64,000 bases of DNA. Origin: Mycolicibacterium neoaurum VKM Ac-1815D. Lineage in GTDB: Bacteria > Actinomycetota > Actinomycetes > Mycobacteriales > Mycobacteriaceae. Made by a program: the position numbers and the translations under genes. Shown here piece by piece: positions 26,579 to 36,695 of this stretch. The stretch covers positions 558,001-622,000 of the forward strand of contig NC_023036.2 in the NCBI RefSeq assembly GCF_000317305.3, read 5' to 3'. The first letter of the stretch is position 1; the number at the start of each line of letters is the position of its first letter. The notes under the pieces are model-generated. The model was not told the origin of the DNA. It did not search any database and was given only the letters and a program-made list of their open reading frames with translations.

Positions 26579-27724
26579 ATGGCAATAGATCCGGTCGCCG
26601 ATCAGTCGGTACATCCGTTGGTCCGCAAGGCTGCGGCCTGGTCGTGGCGCCTGCTGGTGATCGGATCGGCCGTCGTGGCGCTGCTGTGGGTGATCGGCCA
26701 CATGATGCTGATCGTCGTGTCGGTGGCCTTGGCGACGATGTTCGCGGCATTGCTGACGCCGTTCGTCGACTTCATGCATCGTCGGCGCGCGCCGCGGGGC
26801 TGGGCGGTGGCGGTGGTGCTGCTGAGCTCCATCTCGATCGTCAGCGGATTGCTCAGCTTCGTCGTCAGCCAATTCATCAGCGGCGCACCGGCATTGGTGG
26901 ATCAAGTGTCTGCCAGCGTGGACGGTGTGCGGGGTTGGCTGATCGACGGGCCGCTGCACCTGAGCCGAGATCAGATCGACCACGCGGGCGACGCGGTGAT
27001 AAGCACCCTGCAGGAGAATCAGGCCAGGGTCACCAGCGGTGCGTTGTCGACGGCGGCCACCGTCACAGAGATCCTGACCGGCGCCCTGTTGGTGCTGTTC
27101 ACCCTGATCTTTCTGCTGCTGGGTGGTCGGGAGATCTTCACCTACGTCACAAAGATCTTCCCGACGACGGTGCGGGAGCGGGTCCGCGACGCGGGCCGCG
27201 CAGGTTTCGGATCGCTCACCGGTTACGTGCGGGCCACCTGCCTGGTGGCACTCGTCGACGCCGTCGGTATCGGTACCGGACTGGCCATCATGGGCATCCC
27301 GCTCGCCCTGCCGCTGGCATCCCTGGTGTTCCTCGGCGCGTTCGTCCCGCTGATCGGCGCGGTGCTCACCGGTGGCGTCGCGGTGATCGTCGCGCTGATC
27401 GCCAAGGGCTGGGTCTACGCGCTGATCACCTTCGGGCTGATCCTCGCGGTGCAACAGCTCGAATCACATGTGCTCCAGCCTTTGGTGATGGGCCGCGCGG
27501 TGTCGGTCCATCCCCTTGCGGTGGTACTCGCGATCGCCACCGGCGGCGTACTGGCCGGCATCCTCGGGGCGCTGTTGGCGGTTCCCATACTGGCGGTGCT
27601 CAACAGCGCCATCCGGGTCCTGCTGGCCGACGATCCCGAGGCCGAGCAGGAGCAGGTGGTGGCCGAGCTGGAGCCCGAAGCCCTTACAGACGGCCCTCCC
27701 GGCGAAGCAGATCGGCCGCACTGA
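26579..27724 (+). CDS. AI-2E family transporter / PerM-like permease (Rv0205-like)
   Basis: 381 residues with about seven to eight helices. The AI-2E/TqsA signature is seen in the second half: [61 protein letters not shown] 26579 ([10 protein letters not shown]) is preferred; ATG 26537 is in frame. It is divergent from the flippase-like gene and its end overlaps the convergent mmpL3 end by 41 bases. Despite the family name, the mycobacterial member need not move autoinducer-2. Confidence 0.87.
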   Translation: MAIDPVADQSVHPLVRKAAAWSWRLLVIGSAVVALLWVIGHMMLIVVSVALATMFAALLTPFVDFMHRRRAPRGWAVAVVLLSSISIVSGLLSFVVSQFISGAPALVDQVSASVDGVRGWLIDGPLHLSRDQIDHAGDAVISTLQENQARVTSGALSTAATVTEILTGALLVLFTLIFLLLGGREIFTYVTKIFPTTVRERVRDAGRAGFGSLTGYVRATCLVALVDAVGIGTGLAIMGIPLALPLASLVFLGAFVPLIGAVLTGGVAVIVALIAKGWVYALITFGLILAVQQLESHVLQPLVMGRAVSVHPLAVVLAIATGGVLAGILGALLAVPILAVLNSAIRVLLADDPEAEQEQVVAELEPEALTDGPPGEADRPH

Positions 27725-30554
27725 CGCCGCCACCACGTCGGGTGGGGGCATCGTCGGTCGTCTCCCGCGCGGCGCGGGTGTCGAGCTTCTCCGTCGGCTC
27801 CGGATCGCCCGAATCCCGTTGGGCGGGAATGGCGGTCGTCTGATCGCTGTCGCCACCGGCGGGTGCGGCCGGCTGCGAGGCGCCCGGGCCTGCGCTCGGG
27901 ATCGCCGTGGTGGGTGCGGCGCTACCGCGCAACTCGCCCAGCCACGACTCGATCTCGCGCTTTTCCCGTGCAGGATTCTGCTCGGTGCGCGGCCTGCGTT
28001 CGGTCGGTGCGTTGACCGCGTTGATCGCCGACGTCGCGGCCGAGTCCGGCTGCGCGGCGAACCGCGTCGTCGGAGGTTCGGGTGCCACCGGGGGAGTGGG
28101 AATCCGGCTCGTCCCGACTGCGGACGGACCCGTGGGACGCACGGGCGGGAGACCGCGGGGCGGCGGAGCGATCGGATGCCCCGGGTCGTGCTGCGGGCGC
28201 GCGGGTACACCGGCACCCACCAGCGCTGCCTCGTCGGCCGGCTCCTCATCGGGTTCGCGGAACCCGGGACGCTTGCGCTCATCGGGCAGTTCGGTCTCAC
28301 CGAGACCGATCTTCTCCTGAACGCGCTTCATCCACTGTGGCGCCCACCAGCAGTCGTCGCCGAGCAGTTTCATGATCGCCGGCACCAGGAACATCCGGAT
28401 CACGGTGGCGTCGAGCAGCAGCGCGATCAACAGACCGAAGGCCAGGTACTTCATCACGACGAGATCGGAGAATGCGAACGCCGCGACCACGACGGCCAGC
28501 ACCAGAGCGGCGCCGGTGATCAGTCGACCCGTGGTGGCCGTTCCGATGCGGATGGCCTCGGCCGTGGACAGACCGCGTTCGCGCGCCTCGACCATGCGAG
28601 AGACCAAGAACACCTCGTAGTCGGTCGACAGGCCCCAGATCACCGCGATGATCAGGCCGATCATCGGCGCGAACAACGGCTGCGGGGTGTAGTTGAACAA
28701 CCCGGAGCCATGCCCGCCCTCGACGAACATCCAGGTCAAGATGCCCATCGTGGAGCCCAATGTGAGGGCGGACATCAACGCCGCCTTGATAGGCAGCACC
28801 AGTGATCCGAACGCCAGGAACATCAGGATCGTGGTGGTGATGACCAGGATCACGACCATCAACGGCAACTTGTCGAACAGCGTCAGGATGCTGTCCTGAG
28901 CCAGCGCCTGGGTGCCACCGACCAGGATCGTCGTTCCACGCGGCGGCGTGAGCGCGCGCAGCTCCTCGATCTTCTTGGGCGCGGTGCTGTTGTCGACCAG
29001 CCCGTTCTGGATCACTCGGACAGACGGATCCTTGGACCCACTCTCCTGAGCCGGCCGCTCCTGCCACATCTCCGACGGTTTGTCGGCGCCCGCAAAACCG
29101 GAGATCGTCTGGGCGTCGGCGCGAACGGCCGCCACCTGCTGATCGGTCAACGGTTCGCCGTTGTCGCTGCGGATGACCAGGGTCAACGGTTCGGTGCGGA
29201 ACCCGGAGAACTCGCGGTCGAACTGCTCCTGCGCCATACGCACGGGATTGTCCGGCGGTAGATACTTCTCACTCAGGCCGCCGAGCGCCATCTGCCCGAT
29301 CGGGATGACCAGCAGCGTCATCACGACGAGGATCGGGGCGGCGAACGCGATCGGCCGCTTCATCACGACGTTGACCAGCTTGCCCCAGAAACCCTTCTCG
29401 ACCTCCTCGCGCGTCATCGTCTTCTGGGTCTTCTCGATGAACCAGTCGATGATCTTGCGGGAGAACGGCCAGTTGGCCAGGAAGGGCACGCGCAGCAGCG
29501 TGCGGACGCCGAGTGCATCGACGTTCGCCCCGAGGATGCCCAGCACCGCGGGCAATACCGTGATCGACAGGAACGCCGCCAGCAGCACCGACGTGATGAT
29601 CGCGTACGTGATCGATTTGAGGAACCCGAGCGGTATCAGCAACAGCGGAAGTGACGACGCCACGATGATCACCGCGGAGAACGCGACAGTGCGGCCCGAG
29701 GTCATCACCGAGCGGCGTACCGCTGCCGGTACGTCGTACCCCTCGGCGAGCTCCTCGCGGAACCGGCTCACGATGAACAGGCCGTAGTCGATGGCGATAC
29801 CGAAGCCCATCATCGTCACCACGGGCTGGGCGAAGAAGTGCACCGGACCGAACTCGGCCATGAAACGCAGGATGCCGAGCGCTCCGGCGATGGTCAGACC
29901 GCCGACGATCGCGGGCAAGGCGGCCGCAACGGCGCCGCCGAACACGAAGAACAGCACGACCGCGACCAGCGGCACGATCGCGATCTCGGCGCGCTTCTGG
30001 TCGGTGCCGATGGTGCCGGTGAGTTCGCTGGCCAGCGGGTTGAGCCCGGCGAGCTTGATGTCCCCGCCGTTGACCTGCTTCAGGTCGGACTCGACGGCCT
30101 GGTAGTTCTTCAGGATCGTGTCGTCGTCGTCGCCCTTGAGCGGCACGCTGATGAAGGTCTGCCGCAGATCCTCGGTCTTCATCTGGCTGACCGTCGGATT
30201 ATCGGTATCGGGTGCCTTCAACCAGCCAACCCAGCCGACGATCTGATCCGGGTGGTCCTCGACCACCTTGTCCAGTTCGCCGGTCACCTCGCGCTGCCAC
30301 GCCTTGTCGGTGACCTTCTTGTCATCCGGGGGCGTGAGGATTGCGACGACGTGACTGGTGCGGTCACGGCCGTACACCTCGTCGCCGATCAGCGAAGCCT
30401 GTACCGACTCGCTGGTATCAGCGTAGAAACCGCTCTGGGTGACGTGCTGTCCGAGACTTGCTCCGAACAGCCCGCCACCAAGGCACAGTGCGACCATGAC
30501 ACCGATGACTATGTATCGGTACTGGTACACCGTTCGACCCCACCAGGCGAACAC
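27684..30554 (-). CDS. mmpL3: MmpL3, trehalose monomycolate exporter (RND/MMPL family)
   Basis: 956 residues from GTG 30554, preceded by AAGGAG. Two six-helix RND halves with large periplasmic loops are followed by a cytoplasmic Pro/Ala/Arg-rich tail of about 200 residues. The proton-relay Asp-Tyr pairs are intact: [14 protein letters not shown] (TM4) and [14 protein letters not shown] (TM10). MmpL3 is essential in mycobacteria; it flips trehalose monomycolate for outer-membrane mycolate assembly and is the target of SQ109-like inhibitors. Genomic context (Rv0205 convergent, Rv0207c and trmB upstream) matches M. tuberculosis. Length agrees with about 944 residues there. Confidence 0.96.
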   Translation of the reverse strand: MFAWWGRTVYQYRYIVIGVMVALCLGGGLFGASLGQHVTQSGFYADTSESVQASLIGDEVYGRDRTSHVVAILTPPDDKKVTDKAWQREVTGELDKVVEDHPDQIVGWVGWLKAPDTDNPTVSQMKTEDLRQTFISVPLKGDDDDTILKNYQAVESDLKQVNGGDIKLAGLNPLASELTGTIGTDQKRAEIAIVPLVAVVLFFVFGGAVAAALPAIVGGLTIAGALGILRFMAEFGPVHFFAQPVVTMMGFGIAIDYGLFIVSRFREELAEGYDVPAAVRRSVMTSGRTVAFSAVIIVASSLPLLLIPLGFLKSITYAIITSVLLAAFLSITVLPAVLGILGANVDALGVRTLLRVPFLANWPFSRKIIDWFIEKTQKTMTREEVEKGFWGKLVNVVMKRPIAFAAPILVVMTLLVIPIGQMALGGLSEKYLPPDNPVRMAQEQFDREFSGFRTEPLTLVIRSDNGEPLTDQQVAAVRADAQTISGFAGADKPSEMWQERPAQESGSKDPSVRVIQNGLVDNSTAPKKIEELRALTPPRGTTILVGGTQALAQDSILTLFDKLPLMVVILVITTTILMFLAFGSLVLPIKAALMSALTLGSTMGILTWMFVEGGHGSGLFNYTPQPLFAPMIGLIIAVIWGLSTDYEVFLVSRMVEARERGLSTAEAIRIGTATTGRLITGAALVLAVVVAAFAFSDLVVMKYLAFGLLIALLLDATVIRMFLVPAIMKLLGDDCWWAPQWMKRVQEKIGLGETELPDERKRPGFREPDEEPADEAALVGAGVPARPQHDPGHPIAPPPRGLPPVRPTGPSAVGTSRIPTPPVAPEPPTTRFAAQPDSAATSAINAVNAPTERRPRTEQNPAREKREIESWLGELRGSAAPTTAIPSAGPGASQPAAPAGGDSDQTTAIPAQRDSGDPEPTEKLDTRAARETTDDAPTRRGGGVSAADLLRREGRL

Positions 30555-30618
30555 GTCAGCTCCTTAAAATCTTCTTCAGGTCTGTTTCTCGTTGCGCGCG
30601 AATTGTCGCTTCAATTGT

Positions 30619-31320
30619 TCAAACGCGCGAGGTCAGCAGCGCTGACAACGGCCGGAACGGCTGCAACCACGCGCCCTGCTCGGGCAGCGAATCAAGGCCG
30701 ATTCGCGGTAGCGGTTCCCGGAAGACACCAGGGATGTCCTCCAGGTCGACGAACTCCAAGCTATCCGACGCTAACGCCCAACTGGCATGTTCGCGAAATC
30801 CGAGCACCTGCACCGGAACGCCCTCGTGGGCGATCTCTTCCAGGGGTATCCGGAACGCCTGACCGTCCGCGGATGCCACCACGACACCGGCCAGGCCCTC
30901 GCCGCGGCGCAGCGCGATGTGCTCCAGCATGTCGCTGTCCACGTCGCTGTCATCGTCGATCTTCGGCTTGGCAAAGACCGCGAAACCCACGTTACGCAAC
31001 GCTTCCACCCAGGGTCGGACGACATCGGCGCTACCCGGGGCGATATTGGTGAAGACGGTCGCCTCGGGCTCCAGGGTCGGGACCGCGCCCCCATCTGCCT
31101 GCCTGCGTTCGGACAGCTCCGCGGTCCGGCTCAGCAGCCACCTGCCCAGCGCGTCGAAGCGGGGCCGGTGCGCGGCGGTGGGACGGCCGCCGAGGATGGA
31201 GCCCAGCCCCATGTCGAGGTTGGGCGCATCCCACACCAGCAATACGCGGTGGACGGTGGACGCCGGCTCGGCCGGGGCATCGGGGGTCTCGGGGAGATCT
31301 GGCTCGGTGTCGATACTCAC
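30619..31320 (-). CDS. NYN-domain protein (Rv0207c-like)
   Basis: 233 residues. An N-terminal disordered stretch precedes the NYN/PIN-like core: VLLVWDAPNLDMGLGSILG with the first Asp/Asn, PKIDDDSDVDSDMLEHI (acidic cluster) and GVVVASADGQAF. Such domains are often RNases of the PIN fold. GTG 31320 is preferred because AGGAGG lies five bases upstream. It lies between trmB and mmpL3 on the - strand, the same order as in M. tuberculosis. A role in RNA processing is plausible only. Confidence 0.85.
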   Translation of the reverse strand: MSIDTEPDLPETPDAPAEPASTVHRVLLVWDAPNLDMGLGSILGGRPTAAHRPRFDALGRWLLSRTAELSERRQADGGAVPTLEPEATVFTNIAPGSADVVRPWVEALRNVGFAVFAKPKIDDDSDVDSDMLEHIALRRGEGLAGVVVASADGQAFRIPLEEIAHEGVPVQVLGFREHASWALASDSLEFVDLEDIPGVFREPLPRIGLDSLPEQGAWLQPFRPLSALLTSRV

Positions 31321-31348
31321 CTTGGCCTCCTGGTCTTCGTGCAAGCGC

Positions 31349-32107
31349 TCATCGCCGTTCCCACAGCAGCTCCGTCACGATCGGTCCGGCCAGCGCCTTG
31401 CGCTCGTATTTGGTCTCCGGCCGAGCCACCGATATCGGCAGCTCGTCGTCCATGCCGACGCGACGCAGCGCGGGTTCGGCATCTCCCACCTCGGCGATGT
31501 GCTCGGCATAACCCTGGTGGTCGGTCGCCACATGGAGTAGCCCGCCGGGGCGGAGGCGGTCGGCGATCAGGGCCACCGAGGCGGGCTGGATGAGCCGTCG
31601 CTTGTGGTGGCGGGCCTTGGGCCACGGATCGGGGAAGAACACCCGGACGCCGGTCAGCGATCCGCTGCCCACGAGGTGTTCCAGCACGTCCACCCCGTCA
31701 CCGCGGATCAACCGGATGTTGGTGATGCCCTCGCGGTCGATGGCCGACAGCAGCTGCGCCAGCCCGCGCTTGTAGACCTCGACGGCGATGACATCGCGCT
31801 CGGGTTCGGCCTGGGCCATCGCTGCGGTCGAGGTACCGGTGCCACAGCCGATCTCCACGATCAGCGGTGCCCGCCTGCCGAACCATTGCTCGAGGTCGAG
31901 GGAGACCGGCCGTCCGTCGGGATCCAGCGCCTCGGAGCCCAACTCGGGCCAGCGGCGCTCCCAGGTCTGTTGCTGCCCCCCGGTCAGCTGGGATCGGCGG
32001 GTACGGAAGCTCGTCACCCGGCGTTGATGATGGGCGGGAGCACCCGGCGCGGGATCGACTCCCCCGGGCTCCTCCCCCTGGGCATACATCGGTCCATCGT
32101 CGCTCAT
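31349..32107 (-). CDS. trmB: tRNA (guanine-N7-)-methyltransferase TrmB
   Basis: About 252 residues. SAM-binding motif IVEIGCGTGTSTAAMA near residue 82, then VRVFFPDPWPKARHHKRRL (the PDPWPK/KxHxKRR signature of TrmB) and a C-terminal TKYERKA. It makes m7G46 in the tRNA variable loop. The start is uncertain: ATG 32107 (MSDDGPM) is used, with other in-frame ATGs at 32182, 32137 and 32089, none with a strong ribosome binding site. It begins a - strand run with the NYN gene and mmpL3. Confidence 0.94.
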   Translation of the reverse strand: MSDDGPMYAQGEEPGGVDPAPGAPAHHQRRVTSFRTRRSQLTGGQQQTWERRWPELGSEALDPDGRPVSLDLEQWFGRRAPLIVEIGCGTGTSTAAMAQAEPERDVIAVEVYKRGLAQLLSAIDREGITNIRLIRGDGVDVLEHLVGSGSLTGVRVFFPDPWPKARHHKRRLIQPASVALIADRLRPGGLLHVATDHQGYAEHIAEVGDAEPALRRVGMDDELPISVARPETKYERKALAGPIVTELLWERR

Positions 32108-32232
32108 CGGAGCCGGGGTACCCGCATCGCGGCACATATTGATACCCAACAGTTGCCTGGACAGCGGTGTGACCCACATCAAGGCCCAAATCGGCGCGTA
32201 CCGGGGTGCGCTACCGATGCCACGATGAACGG

Positions 32233-32949
32233 GTGGGTTTGATCGCCGAGTTGACCGCGCTCGCCGAGGACGGCTCCCGGCCTCGACTGGGTCCGATCAT
32301 CGCCGCGCTGGGGCAGCCGGTGCGGGTTCGGGTGACGGGTCGCCCGGGTGTCGGGTGTCGGTCGGTCTCGGCGGTGTTGCGGGATCAGGGACTGGACTGC
32401 GTGCCCGAGGGTGCTGTCGCCGATGTGGTGGCGCTGGTGATCGCCGAGACCGTCAAACCCGAGGACCGTCGCGCTCATCTCGGCACCGACCGGCCGCGTT
32501 TGATCGTGCTCAACAAGGCCGACGCACTGGCCGACCCCGCGGCGCGGGCCGCGGCGATCACCGCGCAGACCGGTGTGCGCACCGTCCCGATGTGTGCGTT
32601 GGCCGGCGGTAAGCCGACACCGATCCTGGATGCGATGGCCGAACTCTCGGCACCGCTGCGCTATCGCAGGCTGCGTACCGCTTTGACCAGGTTGCATGCG
32701 CTCGCCGCCACCGATCCCGCGCTTGCCGAACTGCTCGCGGCGGACACGACAGTGCTCACCACCGCCGCGGCGGCCGATGAGGTGGTCCGCGCCGCCGGTC
32801 TGCGGCCGTCCCCGATGGCACCGCTGCGCTCGGCAGTGCGCTGGCTGCAATACAGCCGGGGCCCGGTCAGTCCGCTGCATCGAGATTGCGGTGCCGACCT
32901 GGCCCGCGGGCAGCTTCGGCTGGTGGCCGGAGGGGATACGCCGCCGTGA
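32233..32949 (+). CDS. GTPase-like protein with degenerate P-loop (Rv0209-like)
   Basis: 238 residues from GTG 32233 (in-frame GTG at 32206 is an alternative). The region where a Walker A motif is expected reads GRPGVGCRSVS: the Lys and Ser/Thr positions are Cys and Arg. A G4-like NKAD motif (LIVLNKADALAD) is intact, and VGVVAL-type strand order agrees with a GTPase fold. Its stop overlaps the next, related gene by four bases. The pair corresponds to Rv0209-Rv0210 between trmB and pckA. Function unknown. Confidence 0.78.
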   Translation: MGLIAELTALAEDGSRPRLGPIIAALGQPVRVRVTGRPGVGCRSVSAVLRDQGLDCVPEGAVADVVALVIAETVKPEDRRAHLGTDRPRLIVLNKADALADPAARAAAITAQTGVRTVPMCALAGGKPTPILDAMAELSAPLRYRRLRTALTRLHALAATDPALAELLAADTTVLTTAAAADEVVRAAGLRPSPMAPLRSAVRWLQYSRGPVSPLHRDCGADLARGQLRLVAGGDTPP

Positions 32950-34268
32950 ACGCACCCGTCGTGGTGGTGACCGGGCCGCCGTTCGCCGGGGCGTCCACTC
33001 TCGTGTCGGCACTGCGCACCGCACTGCCCGGGCACCGCTTCGTCGAGCACGCCGACGAGCCGGACGCCGTCGTGTTCGCGGTCTCCGCCGCCGCCCCGGT
33101 GGTCGATTCCGATCTGAGGGTCCTCGACGATGCGGCCCGCCGCACCGACCTGGTGGTCGGTGTCGTCACCAAGATCGACGCCCACGCGGATTGGCAGACG
33201 GTCGCCACCGGTGCCCGGACGGCCGTGCGCGGGCATGCCACGCGGTATGGGTCGATGCCGTGGGTCGGTGTGGCCGCCGCGCCGCGCGCGGGCGATCCGG
33301 TGCTCGCGGAGCTGGTGGACCTGCTGACGAGCGGGCTAGACAGCCCCACGCTGGCGCAGCGGAACCGGATGCGCGCCGGCGAAAGCGCATTGTGCGACCA
33401 GATCGATGCGCTCTGTGCCCCCGACAGTGTGGCCATCGCACTGCATCGCCGCCGTGCGGACACCGTGCGCACGGCCCGGCACCTTGGTGCGGCACAGGCC
33501 CGTGACCTGCGCACCCGGCTACAGCAAGCTCGCATCGATCTCAACCAGCAGGTCCACCGCCGGTGCGTGGACCTGCGGGCCGCACTCGCCCAGGAGGCTG
33601 CCCGGTGGCGCCGCGGTGTCGACCTCGGGGCGGTGGCCGGCGAGCACGTCGACCGGGTGGCGGCCGAGGTCGATGCGGCCGTCACCGCCCGGCTGCGGGA
33701 GATCGCGGACGATCTGGGGTTGTCGGCTCCACCCGCCGAGACGTCGCGGGTGGCGACCGATCCCGGCGCACCCGGGCCGTCCGGGCAGGACCTGGAGGCG
33801 CGTCTGATGATCGTGCTCGGGGCGGGGTTCGGGCTGGGGATTGCCCTCGCGGCGGCCCGGCTGCTGGCCGGGCTTGCTCCCGGGGCGGCCACCGCCGCGG
33901 CCGCCGGCGGTCCGGCGGTCGGTCTGCTGTTGGCGGCCTGGGTGGTCCGCGTGCGCGGGCTGCTGCACAGCCGCGCCCGATGGGACCGCTGGACCGCGAC
34001 CGTGACCAGCACCCTGCGTGCGGACCTCCAGGCGGCGGTGGCATCCCGTTTGTTGTCCGCCGAAGCGGCGTTGGCTGCGGAATCCGCAGCCGAGCGCGAA
34101 AGGGTGGCCGCACAGACCCACACCACGCTCGCCGCCATCGATGCACGGCTGCGGGAGCGGGCGATCGCCATGGCGGCCGCGGCCGGACCCGCTGAACGGC
34201 GGTTATCAGCCTTGCGCGAGTCCCTGCGAGCGGTCCGCGCCCAACTGGATTCGGTTACCGCCGAGTAG
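32946..34268 (+). CDS. Dynamin-like/GTPase-like protein with two-helix membrane segment (Rv0210-like)
   Basis: 440 residues from GTG 32946, preceded by a G-rich stretch GGAGGGG. The P-loop position reads GPPFAGAST, with Ala instead of the Lys of Walker A; a TKID motif (VVTKIDAHADW) stands at G4. A long helical region with coiled-coil character is interrupted by a hydrophobic hairpin (about residues 282-345, LMIVLGAGFGLGIALAAARL...GLLLAAWVV). That layout recalls bacterial dynamin-like proteins. It is translationally coupled to the upstream degenerate GTPase, suggesting a heteromeric pair (inference). Confidence 0.78.
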   Translation: MNAPVVVVTGPPFAGASTLVSALRTALPGHRFVEHADEPDAVVFAVSAAAPVVDSDLRVLDDAARRTDLVVGVVTKIDAHADWQTVATGARTAVRGHATRYGSMPWVGVAAAPRAGDPVLAELVDLLTSGLDSPTLAQRNRMRAGESALCDQIDALCAPDSVAIALHRRRADTVRTARHLGAAQARDLRTRLQQARIDLNQQVHRRCVDLRAALAQEAARWRRGVDLGAVAGEHVDRVAAEVDAAVTARLREIADDLGLSAPPAETSRVATDPGAPGPSGQDLEARLMIVLGAGFGLGIALAAARLLAGLAPGAATAAAAGGPAVGLLLAAWVVRVRGLLHSRARWDRWTATVTSTLRADLQAAVASRLLSAEAALAAESAAERERVAAQTHTTLAAIDARLRERAIAMAAAAGPAERRLSALRESLRAVRAQLDSVTAE

Positions 34269-34412
34269 CAGCAACATCTGAATCGTTCCTGTGAGTGATC
34301 GGACATCGTCCCGATTCCACGGACGAAAGTCACCCGCGTTAACCTCTATTTCAGGGACGATCGTGACCTGCCGGTTAACGGCATATGCACGGAAACAACG
34401 CAGGAGACTTTG

Positions 34413-36242
34413 ATGACCTCAGCGACCATTCCCGGTCTCGACAATGCACCGACGACGCATCAGGGGCTGTTGGCCTGGGTTCGTGAGGTCGCCGAGCTGA
34501 CCCAACCCGACCGGGTGGCCTGGGCCGACGGCTCGCAGGAAGAGTACGAGCGGCTCGCCGAGCAGCTCGTCGCGGTCGGCACCTTCCAGAAGCTCAATCA
34601 GGAGAAGCAGCCGAACTCCTACCTGGCCCTGTCGGACCCCTCCGATGTCGCCCGCGTCGAATCCCGCACCTTCATCTGCTCCGAGCGTGAAATCGACGCA
34701 GGCCCGACCAACAATTGGATGGACCCGTCCGAGATGCGCGGCCTCATGACCGAGCTGTACCGCGGCTCGATGCGGGGACGCACGCTCTGGGTGGTCCCGT
34801 TCTGCATGGGCCCGCTGGACGCCGAGGACCCCAAGCTGGGTGTCGAGATCACCGACTCGGAGTACGTCGTCGTCTCGATGCGGACCATGACGCGGATGGG
34901 CAAGGCCGCGCTGGACAAGATCGGCGAGGACGGTTTCTTCGTCAAGGCGCTGCATTCGATCGGCGCGCCGCTGGAAGAGGGCCAGAAAGACGTGCCCTGG
35001 CCGTGCAACGACACCAAGTACATCACCCACTTCCCCGAAACCCGCGAGATCTGGAGCTACGGATCCGGCTACGGCGGTAACGCCCTGCTCGGCAAGAAGT
35101 GCTACTCGCTGCGCATTGCCTCGGCGATGGCGCACGACGAGGGCTGGCTCGCCGAGCACATGCTGATCGTCAAGCTGATCTCCCCGGAGAACAAGTCGTA
35201 CTTCATCGCCGCCGCCTTCCCGTCGGCGTGTGGGAAGACCAACCTCGCGATGCTGCAGCCGACCATTCCGGGCTGGCGTGCCGAGACCGTCGGCGACGAT
35301 ATCGCCTGGATGCGGTTCGGCAAGGACGGTCAGCTGTACGCGGTGAACCCGGAATTCGGTTTCTTCGGTGTCGCACCCGGAACCAACTGGGACTCCAACC
35401 CCAACGCCATGAAGACGATCGCCGCGGGCAACACCGTGTTCACCAACGTCGCCAAGACCGATGACGGTGACGTCTGGTGGGAGGGCCTGGAAGGCGAGCC
35501 CGATCATCTGATCGACTGGAAGGGCCAGGACTGGGTCCTGCGCGAGACCGAAACCAAGGCTGCGCACCCGAATTCGCGGTACTGCACCCCGATTTCGCAG
35601 TGCCCCACGCTGGCTCCGGAGTGGGACGACCCGCAGGGCGTGCCGATCTCGGCGATCCTGTTCGGTGGGCGCCGCAAGACCACCGTCCCGCTGATCACCG
35701 AGGCCCGCGACTGGCAGCACGGCGTGTTCATCGGTGCCACGCTGGGCTCCGAGCAGACCGCCGCCGCCGAGGGCAAGGTCGGCACCGTGCGCCGCGACCC
35801 GATGGCCATGCTGCCGTTCCTGGGCTACAACGTCGGCGACTACTTCCAGCACTGGATCAACATCGGCAAGCAGGCCGACGAGTCCAAGCTGCCGAAGGTG
35901 TTCTTCGTCAACTGGTTCCGCCGTGGTGAGGACGGCCGCTTCCTGTGGCCCGGATTCGGTGAGAACAGCCGCGTGCTGAAGTGGGCCATCGAGCGCATCG
36001 AGCACAAGGCCGACGGCAAGAGCACCCCGATCGGGATCGTGCCGACCGCCGCCGATCTGGACCTGTCGGGTCTGGACGTCGACCCGGCCGATGTGGACGA
36101 GGCGCTGGCCGTCAACGCCGAGGAATGGCGTGCCGAGCTGCCGCTGATCGAGGAGTGGTTCGAATTCGTCGGTGAGAAGCTGCCCACCGGCATCAAGGAC
36201 GAATTCGACGCTCTCAAGACCAGGCTGGCCGAGTCCGACTGA
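34413..36242 (+). CDS. pckA: Phosphoenolpyruvate carboxykinase (GTP)
   Basis: 609 residues, the usual length. GTP-PEPCK motifs are clear: [17 protein letters not shown] N-terminal block, [12 protein letters not shown] (P-loop near residue 270), [11 protein letters not shown] (metal-binding Asp pair) and [11 protein letters not shown]. The enzyme converts oxaloacetate and GTP to PEP and CO2 for gluconeogenesis, vital for growth on fatty acids or cholesterol. ATG 34413 is preceded by AGGAG. The 143-base upstream region holds two GTTAAC sequences 28 bases apart in inverted order (GTTAACC, GGTTAAC), a possible operator. Confidence 0.97.
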   Translation: MTSATIPGLDNAPTTHQGLLAWVREVAELTQPDRVAWADGSQEEYERLAEQLVAVGTFQKLNQEKQPNSYLALSDPSDVARVESRTFICSEREIDAGPTNNWMDPSEMRGLMTELYRGSMRGRTLWVVPFCMGPLDAEDPKLGVEITDSEYVVVSMRTMTRMGKAALDKIGEDGFFVKALHSIGAPLEEGQKDVPWPCNDTKYITHFPETREIWSYGSGYGGNALLGKKCYSLRIASAMAHDEGWLAEHMLIVKLISPENKSYFIAAAFPSACGKTNLAMLQPTIPGWRAETVGDDIAWMRFGKDGQLYAVNPEFGFFGVAPGTNWDSNPNAMKTIAAGNTVFTNVAKTDDGDVWWEGLEGEPDHLIDWKGQDWVLRETETKAAHPNSRYCTPISQCPTLAPEWDDPQGVPISAILFGGRRKTTVPLITEARDWQHGVFIGATLGSEQTAAAEGKVGTVRRDPMAMLPFLGYNVGDYFQHWINIGKQADESKLPKVFFVNWFRRGEDGRFLWPGFGENSRVLKWAIERIEHKADGKSTPIGIVPTAADLDLSGLDVDPADVDEALAVNAEEWRAELPLIEEWFEFVGEKLPTGIKDEFDALKTRLAESD

Positions 36243-36257
36243 CCTCTGGCAACGTGT

Positions 36258-36695
36258 TCAGGCCTGCAGCCGGGCCAGCTCCCGGCGCAGGCCTGCTGCG
36301 CTGTGGTCTGCACGGTTGGACATCGTGCGACGCAGGATCGGTTCGGCGTAACGCAGCCAGCCGCGAAAGGTGAACTCCACGCGGTAGGTCACCGCGGATC
36401 CGCTCGGATGCGGTTCCACCGTGATGATGTCATGCGCCATCAGCGCGGAGGTGCTACCGCGCAACTCGATCGACGAGCCCGGCGTCAGTGCGATGACCTC
36501 GTAGTCGACGTCTCTGGTGCGTCCGGCGAATTTGGCGCTGTTGGCATAGTGCGTTCCGATATCGCCGTTGCCCCGGATCCGTACCGTGCGGATGGAACCG
36601 GCATCCCACTGCTCTGTGGTGGTGAAGTCCGCGAGGTAGTCGAATGCCGATCGTGGATCGGCCGAGGTGATCACCTCACGCTGCACCTCGATCAT
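36258..36695 (-). CDS. SRPBCC/polyketide-cyclase-like lipid-binding protein
   Basis: 145 residues of the START/SRPBCC fold. VQREVITSADPRSAFDYLADFTT begins the first strand, and VEPHPSGSAVTYRVEFTFRG ends the sheet. Such proteins bind hydrophobic ligands. ATG 36695 overlaps the stop of the preceding NAD(P)-binding gene by four bases, so they are coupled. The two lie where nadR (Rv0212c) stands next to pckA in M. tuberculosis. Confidence 0.85.
   Translation of the reverse strand: MIEVQREVITSADPRSAFDYLADFTTTEQWDAGSIRTVRIRGNGDIGTHYANSAKFAGRTRDVDYEVIALTPGSSIELRGSTSALMAHDIITVEPHPSGSAVTYRVEFTFRGWLRYAEPILRRTMSNRADHSAAGLRRELARLQA

Noticed and set aside
34269..34412. CRP-like TGTGAGTGATCGGACA upstream of pckA
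   Set aside because: The second half fits only three of five positions; the two GTTAAC sequences are the stronger symmetry.
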